From NCBI RefSeq assembly GCF_002563775.1, contig NZ_PDJO01000001.1, forward strand, positions 3,660,501 through 3,724,500: a DNA stretch of 64,000 bases, in the 5' to 3' direction. The translations under genes were made by a program, and so were the position numbers. The stretch is from Thioclava sp. ES.031. GTDB taxonomy: Bacteria; Pseudomonadota; Alphaproteobacteria; Rhodobacterales; Rhodobacteraceae. The notes beneath the pieces were generated by a model. It was not told the DNA's origin. It searched no databases and was given only the letters and a program-made list of their open reading frames with translations. This document shows, piece after piece, positions 29,771 to 38,469 of this stretch. The stretch's first letter is position 1. Each line of letters begins with the position of its first letter.

Positions 29771-31315
29771 CTATCCGTCCTGCGGTTCGGCTTTCAGTTC
29801 CAGCTTACCGCCGCCTTTGGGCAGATCGTCAATGGTCAGCGGCGCCGAGGGCCGCGCCAGCCGCGCCCGCACCACCCACAAGAGCCGATGCTGCGCCCGG
29901 GTGATCGCGACATAGGCGAGGCGCTTCCACAGCGGGATGCCCGCCTCCACGCGCCCTGCCCTGTAAGCCGCGTAGATATCCGGCGCGAAGACCTGCACGT
30001 CTTCCCATTGGGACCCTTGGGCCTTGTGGATCGTCACCGCAGCGCCATGCAGGAAGGTCGCGCCCATGCGGGCCGCGAAAGGAATGAACGGCTCCTCCTC
30101 ATCGGGCATTTCGATCTTCACGATCGAGGCCGCCGAGAGCCGCGGGTCTTCCGCCCCCATCACATGCAGCCGCGAGAAACCGGGCTTCTTGCCAGGCCCG
30201 AGATAGATCACCTGCGCGCCCTTGATCAGGCCGCGCGCCTCCAGATCGATCCGCTTCTTGCGATGCTTCACGGGCAGTTCGATCCCGTCGCAGATCAGGG
30301 GCTCGCCCGGCAGCATCATGTCGGCGGGCGCGGAATGGGCGGCGCGGAAGGCATGGATCAGTCGGATGCGCGTGGCGTTGCGCCAGACCAGCACCGGCGA
30401 GCGCGCCATCAGATCGCTCTCCACCCGCTCGGCCCAGACGACGCGATCGTCCTTGGCGGCGGCCTTCTCGATCTCGCGCTCGAACTGCTCGAAGGTCAGG
30501 TTCTCATCGCCCAGCATATGCGCCAGATCGAGGATCGGGTTATCCTCGGCCTGCCGGTGGATACGGTGCAGGATGTGTTTTCGCTCGTCGGGCAGACGCT
30601 CGAAGACCATCTCGCCCGACTGGTTCACGGGCGCGAGCTGCGCCGGGTCGCCGAACAGCACCAGAGTCGGGAAAATCTCGCGCAGATCGTCGAATTGGCG
30701 CTCGTCGAGCATCGAGGCCTCATCGACGAAGCCGATATCGAGCGGGTCTTCGCGCCGTTTCCAGCCATTGATGAAATCCGAGCCGCGCAGCCCCGCCGAG
30801 GCCAGCGCCGCCGGGATCGATTTGTGCAGCTCGTAGAACGCCTTCGCCCGGTCGAGCGTCGCTTCGGTCAGGCCCATCTCGATCAGCAATTCGGGCTTGG
30901 GCCGCTCGCCCTGCCCGGTCAGCCATTCCGCGATCCGCTCGTATTCCGGGTCGTAGACCGGCGTGTAGAGAATGCGGTGGATCGTCGTCGCGGGCACACC
31001 GCGCGAGCGCAACACGCTCGCCGCCTTGTTCGTGGGCGCGAGGATCGCCAAAGTGCGTTTTTCCTTGCGCCGCTTGCCCTCGAAATCGCCCGAGACCAGA
31101 TCGACGCCTGCCGCCTCCAACGCCTTATAGAGCTCCGCCAGAAGCAGCGTCTTGCCCGACCCCGCCTTGCCGATCACCGACAGCACGCGTTTGCTGCCGC
31201 TTTCAGGCGTCATCGCGCCTTCGAGAATATCGACCCCCGCCGCCTCGAGCGCGGAAGCAACGGCATCCCAAGCCTCGGCCTGGTCCTCGGAAAACTGGAT
31301 CATGGGGGTCGTCAT
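29771..31315 (-). CDS. SF1 helicase/ATPase, RecD/Dda-like
   Basis: A 514-residue AAA/SF1B protein. Motif I GKAGSGKTLLL near residue 49, a threonine motif APTNKAAS, Walker B GFVDEASMLDE, motif III LFGDPAQLAPV, a helicase motif with HRIHRQ, and C-terminal TIHKAQGSQWEDV then YVAITRAQ (motifs V and VI). The layout is like phage Dda and the RecD2 C-terminus, without RecD2's N-terminal helix-hairpin-helix domain. It is probably a 5'-3' DNA helicase of repair or replication. No nuclease domain is present and no partner gene is adjacent. The start at 31315 (MTTPMIQF) is preceded by no strong ribosome site. Confidence 0.85.
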   Translation of the reverse strand: MTTPMIQFSEDQAEAWDAVASALEAAGVDILEGAMTPESGSKRVLSVIGKAGSGKTLLLAELYKALEAAGVDLVSGDFEGKRRKEKRTLAILAPTNKAASVLRSRGVPATTIHRILYTPVYDPEYERIAEWLTGQGERPKPELLIEMGLTEATLDRAKAFYELHKSIPAALASAGLRGSDFINGWKRREDPLDIGFVDEASMLDERQFDDLREIFPTLVLFGDPAQLAPVNQSGEMVFERLPDERKHILHRIHRQAEDNPILDLAHMLGDENLTFEQFEREIEKAAAKDDRVVWAERVESDLMARSPVLVWRNATRIRLIHAFRAAHSAPADMMLPGEPLICDGIELPVKHRKKRIDLEARGLIKGAQVIYLGPGKKPGFSRLHVMGAEDPRLSAASIVKIEMPDEEEPFIPFAARMGATFLHGAAVTIHKAQGSQWEDVQVFAPDIYAAYRAGRVEAGIPLWKRLAYVAITRAQHRLLWVVRARLARPSAPLTIDDLPKGGGKLELKAEPQDG

Positions 31316-31382
31316 GGCGCGACCTTACCTGCGCGCCTTGGCGGGCGGAAGGGCGAAAGGGCGCGGTTTTCGCGGGGTCTGA

Positions 31383-31423
31383 CGCCGGGAGCCTCCGGCG
31401 GGGATATTTGGGTCGAGAAGAAG
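31383..31423 (+). repeat. Dispersed repeat, copy R4 (short form)
   Basis: CGCCGGGAGCCTCCGGCG, then GGGATATTTGGGTCGAGAAGAAG. It lies between the helicase start and the ecm stop, and is oriented opposite to both genes. Confidence 0.7.
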
Positions 31424-31459
31424 ACGCCGCTTCTTCCCGATCCCAAACGAGCTGCGCGC

Positions 31460-33430
31460 TCAGGCGGCTTTTTCGGCCGGGGTTGCGAGCGTCACGATAT
31501 CCATCATGATCCGGTTCAGCTCGAAATCCTTGGGCGTGTAGACGCGCGCCACGCCGAAGCTCAGGAGCTTCTTCGCGTCCTCATCCGGGATGATCCCGCC
31601 GACGACGACCGGCACGTGATCGAGGCCAGCCGCGCGCATCCGCTCCATCAGCTCCTCGATCAGGGGGATATGCGAGCCCGACAGGATCGACAGCCCCACC
31701 ACATGCGCCTCGTCCTCGATCGCCTTGGCAACGATCTGTTCGGGCGTCAGGCGGATGCCGTCATAGGTGATGTCCATGCCGCAATCGCGGGCGCGGAAGG
31801 CGATCTGCTCGGCGCCGTTCGAGTGGCCGTCGAGGCCCGGCTTGCCGACGAGGAATTTCAGGCGGCGGCCCAGCTGCGAGCTGACCGCATCCACGGCCTC
31901 GCGGATATCGTCAAGCCCTTCGGTCTGGTTCGAGGGCGAGCGCGAGACGCCCGTGGGGCCGCGATACTCGCCATGAACGGCGCGCATCACGCCTGCCCAT
32001 TCGCCGGTGGTCGCGCCCGCTTTCGCGGCAGCGATCGAGGCTTCCATGATGTTCTTGCCGGCCTTTGCGTCCGCCTTGAGCTGAGCCAGCGCGGCCTGCA
32101 CCGCAGCCTCGTCACGCTCGGCGCGCCAGGCATTCAGACGGTCGATCTGCTCCTGCTCCACCGCCGGGTCGACGACCATGATGCCGCCATCGCCTGCGGT
32201 CAGCGGCGAGGGCTCGCCCTGCTGCCAGCGGTTCACGCCGACGACGATGGTTTCCTCGGCTTCGATCCGGTTGATCCGCGCGGCATTCGATTCCACCAGA
32301 CGCGACTTCATGTAGTCGATCGCGGCGATCGCCCCGCCCATCGAGTCGAGCGTCTCCAACTCGGCCCGCGCGCCGTCCTTCAGCGCCTCGACCTTCGCGG
32401 TCACGGCCGGGTTGCCGTCGAAGAGATCGCCATATTCCAGAAGGTCGGTCTCATAGGCCATGATCTGCTGCATCCTGAGCGACCATTGCTGGTCCCAGGG
32501 GCGCGGCAGGCCGAGCGCTTCGTTCCACGCAGGCAGCTGCACCGCGCGGGCGCGGGCGTTTTTCGACAGCGTCACGGCCAGCATCTCGATCAGGATACGG
32601 TAGACGTTGTTCTCGGGCTGCTGTTCGGTCAGGCCCAGCGAGTTCACCTGCACGCCATAGCGGAAACGGCGGAATTTCTCGTCCTCGACGCCGTAGCGCT
32701 CGCGGCAGATCTCGTCCCACAGCTCGGTGAAGGCGCGCATCTTGCACATCTCGGTCACGAAGCGGATGCCCGCATTCACGAAGAAGGAAATCCGCCCGAC
32801 CATCGCGGGGAACGCCGCTTCCGGCACCTTGGTTTTCAGGTCGTCCAGCACCGCAATCGCGGTCGCCAGCGCGAAGGCCAGCTCCTGCTGCGGTGTCGCC
32901 CCGGCTTCCTGCAGGTGATAGGAACACACGTTCATCGGGTTCCATTTCGGCAGGTGCTCGCGGGTATAGGCCGCGACATCGGTGATCATCGCGAGCGAGG
33001 GCTTGGGCGGGCAGATATAGGTGCCGCGCGACAGGTATTCTTTCACCAGATCGTTCTGCACCGTGCCCTGCAGCTTCGACACATCCGCGCCCTGCTCCTC
33101 GGCCACCGCGATATAGAGCGACAGGAGCCACGGCGCCGTCGCGTTGATCGTCATCGAAGTGTTCATCTGCTCGAGCGGGATCTCATCGAACAGCGCGCGC
33201 ATATCGCCCAGATGGCAGACCGGCACACCGACCTTGCCCACCTCGCCGCGCGACAGGACATGGTCGCTGTCATAGCCGGTCTGGGTCGGCAGGTCGAAAG
33301 CCACCGAAAGCCCCGTCTGCCCCTTGGCGAGGTTGTTGCGATAGAGCGCGTTCGAGGCGGCGGCCGTAGAATGGCCCGCATAAGTGCGAAACAGCCAGGG
33401 GCGGTCTTTGGCGGGCATCGTGTCGGTCAT
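31460..33430 (-). CDS. ecm: Ethylmalonyl-CoA mutase (MeaA type)
   Basis: A coenzyme-B12 enzyme that rearranges (2R)-ethylmalonyl-CoA to (2S)-methylsuccinyl-CoA in the ethylmalonyl-CoA pathway, which assimilates acetyl-CoA without isocitrate lyase. The 656-residue protein has a mutase TIM barrel followed by a B12-binding domain. There the axial histidine is H536 in GLDGHSNG (DxHxxG), and SGSHIPLIEELM follows. The N-terminal RTYAGHSTAAASNALYR is typical of Ecm/MeaA rather than methylmalonyl-CoA mutase. The start at 33430 has GGAGG before it; the frame is open 39 codons further without support. It is divergent from ccr. Confidence 0.95.
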   Translation of the reverse strand: MTDTMPAKDRPWLFRTYAGHSTAAASNALYRNNLAKGQTGLSVAFDLPTQTGYDSDHVLSRGEVGKVGVPVCHLGDMRALFDEIPLEQMNTSMTINATAPWLLSLYIAVAEEQGADVSKLQGTVQNDLVKEYLSRGTYICPPKPSLAMITDVAAYTREHLPKWNPMNVCSYHLQEAGATPQQELAFALATAIAVLDDLKTKVPEAAFPAMVGRISFFVNAGIRFVTEMCKMRAFTELWDEICRERYGVEDEKFRRFRYGVQVNSLGLTEQQPENNVYRILIEMLAVTLSKNARARAVQLPAWNEALGLPRPWDQQWSLRMQQIMAYETDLLEYGDLFDGNPAVTAKVEALKDGARAELETLDSMGGAIAAIDYMKSRLVESNAARINRIEAEETIVVGVNRWQQGEPSPLTAGDGGIMVVDPAVEQEQIDRLNAWRAERDEAAVQAALAQLKADAKAGKNIMEASIAAAKAGATTGEWAGVMRAVHGEYRGPTGVSRSPSNQTEGLDDIREAVDAVSSQLGRRLKFLVGKPGLDGHSNGAEQIAFRARDCGMDITYDGIRLTPEQIVAKAIEDEAHVVGLSILSGSHIPLIEELMERMRAAGLDHVPVVVGGIIPDEDAKKLLSFGVARVYTPKDFELNRIMMDIVTLATPAEKAA

Positions 33431-33725
33431 GGCGGCCTCCATCGGAATACGAATCTTCGTTGCGCAATATTGTTGCGCGCTGGGATGGTTTAAATTGAAT
33501 TTTGTGATCCTGTCAATTCGCTGCAACGCGGCGTGGCTGGCTTTCACGCAGCGTCCGCGGCGCGAGGCTTGATAAATAGGGGTTTGCCCGCAGCCCTAAA
33601 ATCGAGAGGGACATAAAATTACAAAAACAGAACGTCAGGGATTGAAAAGTTGCGCAGCCATGCGTATCCCTCTGAACGAACACCGCCCGATTCTGCGGCG
33701 CGGCAAGGACAGACAGGAGAGAGCC
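33431..33725. promoter_or_regulatory. Divergent control region between ecm and ccr
   Basis: A 295-base, AT-richer gap between the two ethylmalonyl-CoA pathway genes. It holds a clear dyad at 33462-33478 (see next entry), an AT-rich run near 33595-33630, and a lone TTGCGCAG near 33650. Two genes of one pathway sharing it suggests joint control by one regulator. Confidence 0.7.
33460..33480. promoter_or_regulatory. Candidate operator: GCGCAA-N5-TTGCGC dyad upstream of ecm/ccr
   Basis: GCGCAA (33462-33467), spacer TATTG, TTGCGC (33473-33478): a perfect 6-base inverted repeat. Read as TTGCGCAA and TTGCGCGC it is also a 13-base-period direct repeat. This resembles the TTTGCAAA-type sites of RamB/PccR-family regulators of acyl-CoA metabolism, but the match is partial, so the regulator is a guess. 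It sits 30 bases from the ecm start. Confidence 0.5.
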
Positions 33726-35018
33726 ATGGCCCTTGATCAGGAAACCGGTATCGCGCCCTACGATGCGCCGGAGAAGGACCTTTACGAGATCGGCGAGATG
33801 CCGCCCCTCGGCTACGTCCCCCCGAAAATGTACGCTTGGGCGATCCGTCGCGAACGCCATGGCGAGCCCGAGCAGTCGTTCCAGCAGGAAGTCGTCGACA
33901 CCTGGGAGATCGACAGCCACGAGGTGCTCGTCCTCGTGATGGCCGCGGGCGTGAACTATAACGGCGTCTGGGCCGGTCTCGGCGTGCCGATCTCGCCCTT
34001 CGACGGCCACAAGCAGCCCTATCATATCGCGGGTTCGGATGCGGCGGGCATCGTCTGGAAGGTGGGCGACAAGGTCAAACGCTGGAAAGTCGGCGACGAG
34101 GTGGTGATCCACTGCAACCAAGACGACGGCGACGACGAGGAGTGCAACGGCGGCGACCCGATGTTCTCGCCCAGCCAGCGGATCTGGGGCTACGAGACGC
34201 ATGACGGCTCGTTCTCGCAGTTCACCCGGGTGCAGGCGCAGCAGCTCATGCCGCGTCCGAAGCACCTGACCTGGGAAGAGAGCGCCTGCTACACGCTGAC
34301 GCTGGCCACCGCCTACCGGATGCTGTTCGGTCACCACCCGCATGAGCTCAAGCCCGGCCAGAACGTGCTGGTCTGGGGCGCCTCGGGCGGTCTGGGCTCC
34401 TATGCGATCCAGCTTGCGAACACCGCGGGCGCCAACGCGATCGGCGTGATCTCGGACGAGAGCAAGCGTCAGTTCGTGATGGATCAGGGCGCCAAGGGCG
34501 TGATCAACCGCAAGGACTTCAAGTGCTGGGGGCAGCTGCCCACGGTCAACACGCCGGAATATAACGAGTGGCTGAAAGAGGCCCGCAAGTTCGGCAAGGC
34601 GATCTGGGACATCACCGGCAAGGGTGTGAACGTGGACATGGTCTTCGAACACCCCGGCGAGGCGACTTTCCCGGTCTCGACCCTGATCGTGAAGAAGGGC
34701 GGCATGGTCGTGATCTGCGCCGGCACCTCGGGCTTCAACTGCACCTTCGACGTGCGCTACATGTGGATGCACCAGAAGCGCCTTCAGGGCTCGCACTTCG
34801 CCAACCTCAAACAGGCGGCCTCGGCCAACAAGCTGATGGTGGAGCGGCGTCTGGACCCCTGCATGTCCGAGGTCTTCCCGTGGGATCAGATCCCGCAGGC
34901 CCATACCAAGATGCTGCGCAACGAGCATAAGCCGGGCAACATGGCGGTGCTGGTTCAAGCCCCGAAAACCGGGCTGCGCACCTTCGAAGATGCGCTGGAA
35001 GCGGGTCGCCGCGGCTGA
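33726..35018 (+). CDS. ccr: Crotonyl-CoA carboxylase/reductase
   Basis: The key enzyme of the ethylmalonyl-CoA pathway: it reduces crotonyl-CoA with NADPH and fixes CO2 to give (2S)-ethylmalonyl-CoA. A 430-residue medium-chain dehydrogenase. It contains GVNYNGVWAGLGVP with the CO2-pocket asparagine, QRIWGYETHDGSFSQF with the phenylalanine/glutamate segment, and the NADPH loop GASGGLGSY. The long acidic insert CNQDDGDDEECNGGDP is characteristic of Ccr and absent from plain reductases. The ATG at 33726 follows GGAGAG. It is divergent from ecm and followed by a terminator. Confidence 0.97.
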   Translation: MALDQETGIAPYDAPEKDLYEIGEMPPLGYVPPKMYAWAIRRERHGEPEQSFQQEVVDTWEIDSHEVLVLVMAAGVNYNGVWAGLGVPISPFDGHKQPYHIAGSDAAGIVWKVGDKVKRWKVGDEVVIHCNQDDGDDEECNGGDPMFSPSQRIWGYETHDGSFSQFTRVQAQQLMPRPKHLTWEESACYTLTLATAYRMLFGHHPHELKPGQNVLVWGASGGLGSYAIQLANTAGANAIGVISDESKRQFVMDQGAKGVINRKDFKCWGQLPTVNTPEYNEWLKEARKFGKAIWDITGKGVNVDMVFEHPGEATFPVSTLIVKKGGMVVICAGTSGFNCTFDVRYMWMHQKRLQGSHFANLKQAASANKLMVERRLDPCMSEVFPWDQIPQAHTKMLRNEHKPGNMAVLVQAPKTGLRTFEDALEAGRRG

Positions 35019-35041
35019 CGACCCCTTGATGTTTCACGGGA

Positions 35042-35074
35042 AACCCGCGCTCGGGAGGGCGCGGGTTTTCTTTT
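35042..35074 (+). terminator. Rho-independent terminator after ccr
   Basis: Stem AACCCGCGC (35042-35050) / GCGCGGGTT (35059-35067), then TTTTCTTTT. The 187 bases between it and the terminator at 35262 hold no gene I can support. Confidence 0.92.
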
Positions 35075-35261
35075 GGGGTTGAGGGGGGCGTTTTTGGCAC
35101 GGGGCGACCAGCCCCGGGGCGCGCCCGACCCTCCCCCCGGGAGGGCGCATTGGCGACGTCATCGCGGGCACGAATGACTTGCGGGCTTGCGAGATAAAGC
35201 GCCCAGCCACGAACCGATCAAAGCGCCCACCCAAGGCTCGGGCGCGCCCCTCACCTCCAAA

Positions 35262-35292
35262 CGAAAAACGCCCGGCCTTTTGGACCGGGCGC
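35262..35292 (-). terminator. Rho-independent terminator after frcA
   Basis: On the minus strand: stem CGCCCGG / CCGGGCG with loop TCCAAAAGG, then TTTTTCG. It lies 22 bases behind frcA. Confidence 0.9.
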
Positions 35293-35313
35293 TTCTGGCT
35301 CTTTCGCCTGCCC

Positions 35314-36096
35314 TCAAGCGGCTTCGTTCGCATCCTCGGGTTGCTTCGCGCCGGTCATGTAGGCGACCGCATCCGACATCGAATGGTTCTTCGGATCGAT
35401 CACGCAAAGCCGCTTGCCCAGCCGGTGGACGTGGACCCGATCCGCCACCTCGAACACATGCGGCATGTTGTGCGAGATCAGGATGATCGGCAGACCTTTT
35501 GCCTTGAGATCGAGGATCAGGTTCAGCACCTGACGGCTCTCCTTCACGCCCAGCGCCGCCGTCGGCTCGTCCATGATGATCACCTTCGACCCGAAGGCCG
35601 CCGCGCGGGCCACGGCCACGCCCTGACGCTGACCGCCCGACAGCGTCTCGACCGCCTGATCGATGTCCTGAATGGTCGCCAGCCCCAGATCGTTGAGCTT
35701 CTCTCGGGCGAAGGCACGCATCGCGGGTTTGTCGAGCATCCGCAGCCATTTGCCCATCGGACCGGCGCGGCGCAACTCGCGCCCGACGAACATGTTGTCG
35801 ACGATCGACAGCGCGGGAGAGAGCGCCAGCGTCTGGTAGACCGTCGCGATCCCGGCATCCTGCGCCTCGAGCGGGCTCTTGAAGGAGATCGATTTGCCTT
35901 CGAGCTTGATCTCGCCCTCGTCGGCCGTAACGGCCCCGGAAATCGCCTTGATGAGCGAGGATTTTCCGGCCCCGTTATCGCCGATCACGGCAAGGATTTC
36001 GCCCGGGTAGAGATCGAAGTCGCATTCGTCGAGGGCGGTGACGCGGCCATAGCGTTTGACCAGACCGCGTGCGGTGAGAATGGGTTCTTGCGTCAT
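35314..36096 (-). CDS. frcA: Fructose-type sugar ABC transporter ATP-binding protein
   Basis: A 260-residue single-domain ATPase powering the permease next to it. Walker A GDNGAGKSSL, Q-loop YQTLAL, signature LSGGQRQGVA, Walker B VIIMDEPTAAL, H-loop ISHNM. A single-domain CUT2 ATPase is characteristic of FrcA, whereas RbsA/XylG have two domains. The ATG at 36096 overlaps the permease stop by four bases (ATGA). It is the last gene of the operon; no fructokinase gene follows. Confidence 0.9.
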   Translation of the reverse strand: MTQEPILTARGLVKRYGRVTALDECDFDLYPGEILAVIGDNGAGKSSLIKAISGAVTADEGEIKLEGKSISFKSPLEAQDAGIATVYQTLALSPALSIVDNMFVGRELRRAGPMGKWLRMLDKPAMRAFAREKLNDLGLATIQDIDQAVETLSGGQRQGVAVARAAAFGSKVIIMDEPTAALGVKESRQVLNLILDLKAKGLPIILISHNMPHVFEVADRVHVHRLGKRLCVIDPKNHSMSDAVAYMTGAKQPEDANEAA

Positions 36097-37169
36097 GCCG
36101 AAACCTTTCTGATCCATTGGTCGATAGCGACCGCGATGATGATGAGCCAGCCGATGGCGAAGACCTGCCAGAGCACGTCCACATTCGCGAGCCGCAGCCC
36201 CGACTGGAACACGCCCACGATCAGCGCCCCGAACAATGCGCCGAGGATCGAGCCGCGCCCGCCGAAGAGCGAGATGCCCCCGATCACCACGGCGGTGATG
36301 GAATGCAGGTTCGCCTCGTAGAAGGCCTGCGGCGAGATCGAGCCCACGCGGCCGATCGATGCCCAGGCCGCAATCGCGCAGACGAGCCCGGCCAGACCGT
36401 AGACCGACAGCAGCGTGCGGTCGGTGCGGATGCCCGCCAGTTCCGCCGCGTCCTTGTCGTCGCCCACGGCATAGACGTGGCGGCCCCAGGCGGTCTTGTT
36501 CAGCAGATACCAGAGCACGAGGAACACCACGACCATCAGGACCGACCCATAGGTCAGTCGCGCATTGCCGACGGTGATCGTGTTGCCGAAGAACTTCAGA
36601 AGGGGCGCGAACTTGTCGATATCCTGCGAGCGGATCGACTGCGCGCCCGAAAGCCACAGGTTCAGCGCGTAGAAGATCGACCAGGTGCCAAGCGTGGTGA
36701 TGAAGGGCGGCAGTTTCACCTTGGTGACGAGGAAGCCGTTCAGTAAACCGGCGCCGGTGCCGCCTGCGAAGGAGATCAGCAGCGCGATCGGTGCGGGCAC
36801 GCCCATATAGACGGCAAGGTTGCCGGCGATGACCGACATCAGCACCATGATCGCGGCCACCGACAGGTCGATGCCCGCGGTCAGGATGATCAGCGACTGC
36901 GCCGCAGCCAGCATCCCGATGATCGAGACCTGCTGCATGATCAGGGTCAGGTTGAAGGCCGAGAAGAACTTGCCCCCTGCGACCAGGCCGAACACGGCGA
37001 CGGACAACAGCAGCACGATCACCGGCACCATCGTCGGATTGCCGTGCAGCCCGTGCTGGATCGTGCCGAGAAGCCCGCGTTTCTTAGTCTTGAAGGCCGC
37101 GACAGTCTTGTCGCTTTGGTCGAGGCCGTGCTCGAAGGACTGGCCGCGAGGCGGAACGGTCTGGGTCAT
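36093..37169 (-). CDS. frcC: Fructose-type sugar ABC transporter permease
   Basis: A 358-residue inner-membrane permease of the ribose/fructose (CUT2) family with about nine helices. GIDLSVAAIMVLMSVI near residue 105 and NGFLVTKVKLPPFITTLGT are family hallmarks, as are GRHVYAVGDDKDAAELAGI (coupling loop) and GGISLFGGRGSILGALFGA. The ATG at 37169 is preferred over 37178 because the AAAGAGG ribosome site sits directly against 37178 but nine bases from 37169. Two hairpins separate it from frcB. Confidence 0.9.
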   Translation of the reverse strand: MTQTVPPRGQSFEHGLDQSDKTVAAFKTKKRGLLGTIQHGLHGNPTMVPVIVLLLSVAVFGLVAGGKFFSAFNLTLIMQQVSIIGMLAAAQSLIILTAGIDLSVAAIMVLMSVIAGNLAVYMGVPAPIALLISFAGGTGAGLLNGFLVTKVKLPPFITTLGTWSIFYALNLWLSGAQSIRSQDIDKFAPLLKFFGNTITVGNARLTYGSVLMVVVFLVLWYLLNKTAWGRHVYAVGDDKDAAELAGIRTDRTLLSVYGLAGLVCAIAAWASIGRVGSISPQAFYEANLHSITAVVIGGISLFGGRGSILGALFGALIVGVFQSGLRLANVDVLWQVFAIGWLIIIAVAIDQWIRKVSA

Positions 37170-37202
37170 GTCCGTCATCCTCTTTGTGCAATGTAGGGTG
37201 AA

Positions 37203-37250
37203 GGGCCGTCACCCGGCCCAATGGAAAGGGCCACCGCGCACGGGCGGCCC
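37203..37250 (-). other. Intercistronic hairpins between frcB and frcC
   Basis: Two stem-loops in the frcB-frcC gap. The first is a perfect six-base stem GGGCCG/CGGCCC (37203-37208 / 37214-37219). The second is GGGCC-A-CCG...CGG-GC-GGCCC (37228-37250). No U-tract follows, so they are more likely mRNA-stabilising or partial-attenuation hairpins that raise binding protein over permease (inference). Confidence 0.6.
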
Positions 37251-37271
37251 CTCCGATCTTTCAGGCGGGGA

Positions 37272-38285
37272 TCAGCCCCAGCACTGCTTCAGACCTTCTT
37301 CCGACGAGATCGAGTCGACCCCGTCGACCGGCTGGTCGGTGATCAGCGTCACGCCGGTGTTGTAGAAGTCGAGACCTTCGGAGTTCTGCGGCTTGGTGCC
37401 GTCCTTGGCGAAGGCCGCGATCGCTTCGATGCCCATCGAGGCCATCTTCAGCGGGAACTGCATCGAGGTCGCGCCGATGATGCCTTCCTTGACGTTCTGC
37501 ACGCCCGGGCAGCCGCCATCGACCGAGACGATGATCGCCTGATCCTGCATGCCGACCGATTTCAGCGCCTCATAGGCACCGGCCGCGGCGGGCTCGTTGA
37601 TCGTGTAGACGACATTGATGCCCGGATCCTTCTGGAGAAGGTTCTCCATCGCGGTGCGGCCACCCTGCTCGTTGCCGTTGGTCACGTCATGGCCAACGAT
37701 GCGCGGATCGTCTTCGTCGCCGATCTTCTTGGGGTCTTTGATGTCGATGCCGAAGCCCTTCATGAAGCCCTGATCGCGCAGGTAATCCACCGAGACCTGG
37801 CTCGGGTTGAGGTCGAGGAAGCCAATCTTCGCATCCGCGGCCTTGTCGCCCATTTTCGCCTTGGCCCATTGGCCGATCAGCTCGCCTGCCTTGAAGTTGT
37901 CGGTCGCGAAGGTCGCATCTGCGGTGTCGGCGGGCTCGAACGGGGTGTCGAGCGCGATCACCAGCGCACCGGCGTCCCGCGCCTTCGTGACCGCAGGCGC
38001 AAGCGCACGGCTGTCGGACGGGGTGATCAGGATACCCTTGGCGCCTGCCGCGATGCAGCTTTCGACCGCCGCGACCTGGCTTTCCACGTCGCCGTCGAGC
38101 TTGCCCGCATAGGTGTTGAGCGTGATGCCCATCTCTTTCGCTTTGGCCGTCGCACCCTCTTTCATCTTCACGAAGAAGGGGTTGGTGTCGGTCTTGGTGA
38201 TCAGGCAGGCGGTGGTTTCCGCCCAAGCGCCCGTCGCCATCAGGCCAAGCGCGGTTGCACCGAGAATTGCGGTTTTCTTCATCAT
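37272..38285 (-). CDS. frcB: Fructose-type sugar ABC transporter substrate-binding protein
   Basis: A 337-residue periplasmic binding protein of the ribose/fructose type. The signal peptide is cleaved after AWA near residue 22. The mature part begins [20 protein letters not shown], with [23 protein letters not shown], and the hinge region [12 protein letters not shown]. These fit FrcB; ligands such as ribose or arabinose cannot be excluded. The start has GGAGGAG before it. It heads the frcBCA operon and is divergent from a ROK regulator. Confidence 0.9.
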   Translation of the reverse strand: MMKKTAILGATALGLMATGAWAETTACLITKTDTNPFFVKMKEGATAKAKEMGITLNTYAGKLDGDVESQVAAVESCIAAGAKGILITPSDSRALAPAVTKARDAGALVIALDTPFEPADTADATFATDNFKAGELIGQWAKAKMGDKAADAKIGFLDLNPSQVSVDYLRDQGFMKGFGIDIKDPKKIGDEDDPRIVGHDVTNGNEQGGRTAMENLLQKDPGINVVYTINEPAAAGAYEALKSVGMQDQAIIVSVDGGCPGVQNVKEGIIGATSMQFPLKMASMGIEAIAAFAKDGTKPQNSEGLDFYNTGVTLITDQPVDGVDSISSEEGLKQCWG

Positions 38286-38366
38286 GTCAGGTCTCCTCCC
38301 AGAAACGAATTGAGCCGTCCCTCCGATCGGCTTCGAAGCAGATCATGTGCGAAACCGGGCCGACTC

Positions 38367-38402
38367 GTCAATAGATAAATCACGTGGATTTATTAATTGA
38401 CA
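38367..38402. promoter_or_regulatory. Candidate ROK-regulator operator between frcB and frcR
   Basis: A near-perfect 36-base dyad centred on CACGTG. Left arm GTCAATAGATAAATC, right arm the complement of GATTTATTAATTGAC. It is AT-rich with AAAT/ATTT half-sites, as ROK-family (NagC/Mlc) operators are, and is equally placed for frcB and frcR. Function is inferred from symmetry and context. Confidence 0.65.
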
Positions 38403-38469
38403 GAACACCCTCTGGAAGCGGATAAATACTCAGCGTATCTTAAGCGCGAGCAGCCTCGGAGAATGAATT

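Noticed and set aside
29738..33493. A 1251-codon open frame on the plus strand, opposite the helicase and ecm
   Set aside because: It spans two clear minus-strand genes and an intergenic repeat, and its translation is Arg/His/Gln-rich without motifs. It is a shadow caused by high GC at third codon positions.
33584..33620. AT-rich TAAAAT words as a definite ccr promoter
   Set aside because: No -35 hexamer at 16-18 bases could be paired convincingly, so no promoter is called.
35075..35261. Possible short gene between ccr and frcA
   Set aside because: The region lies between two terminators. Its open frames have no ribosome site or recognisable product.
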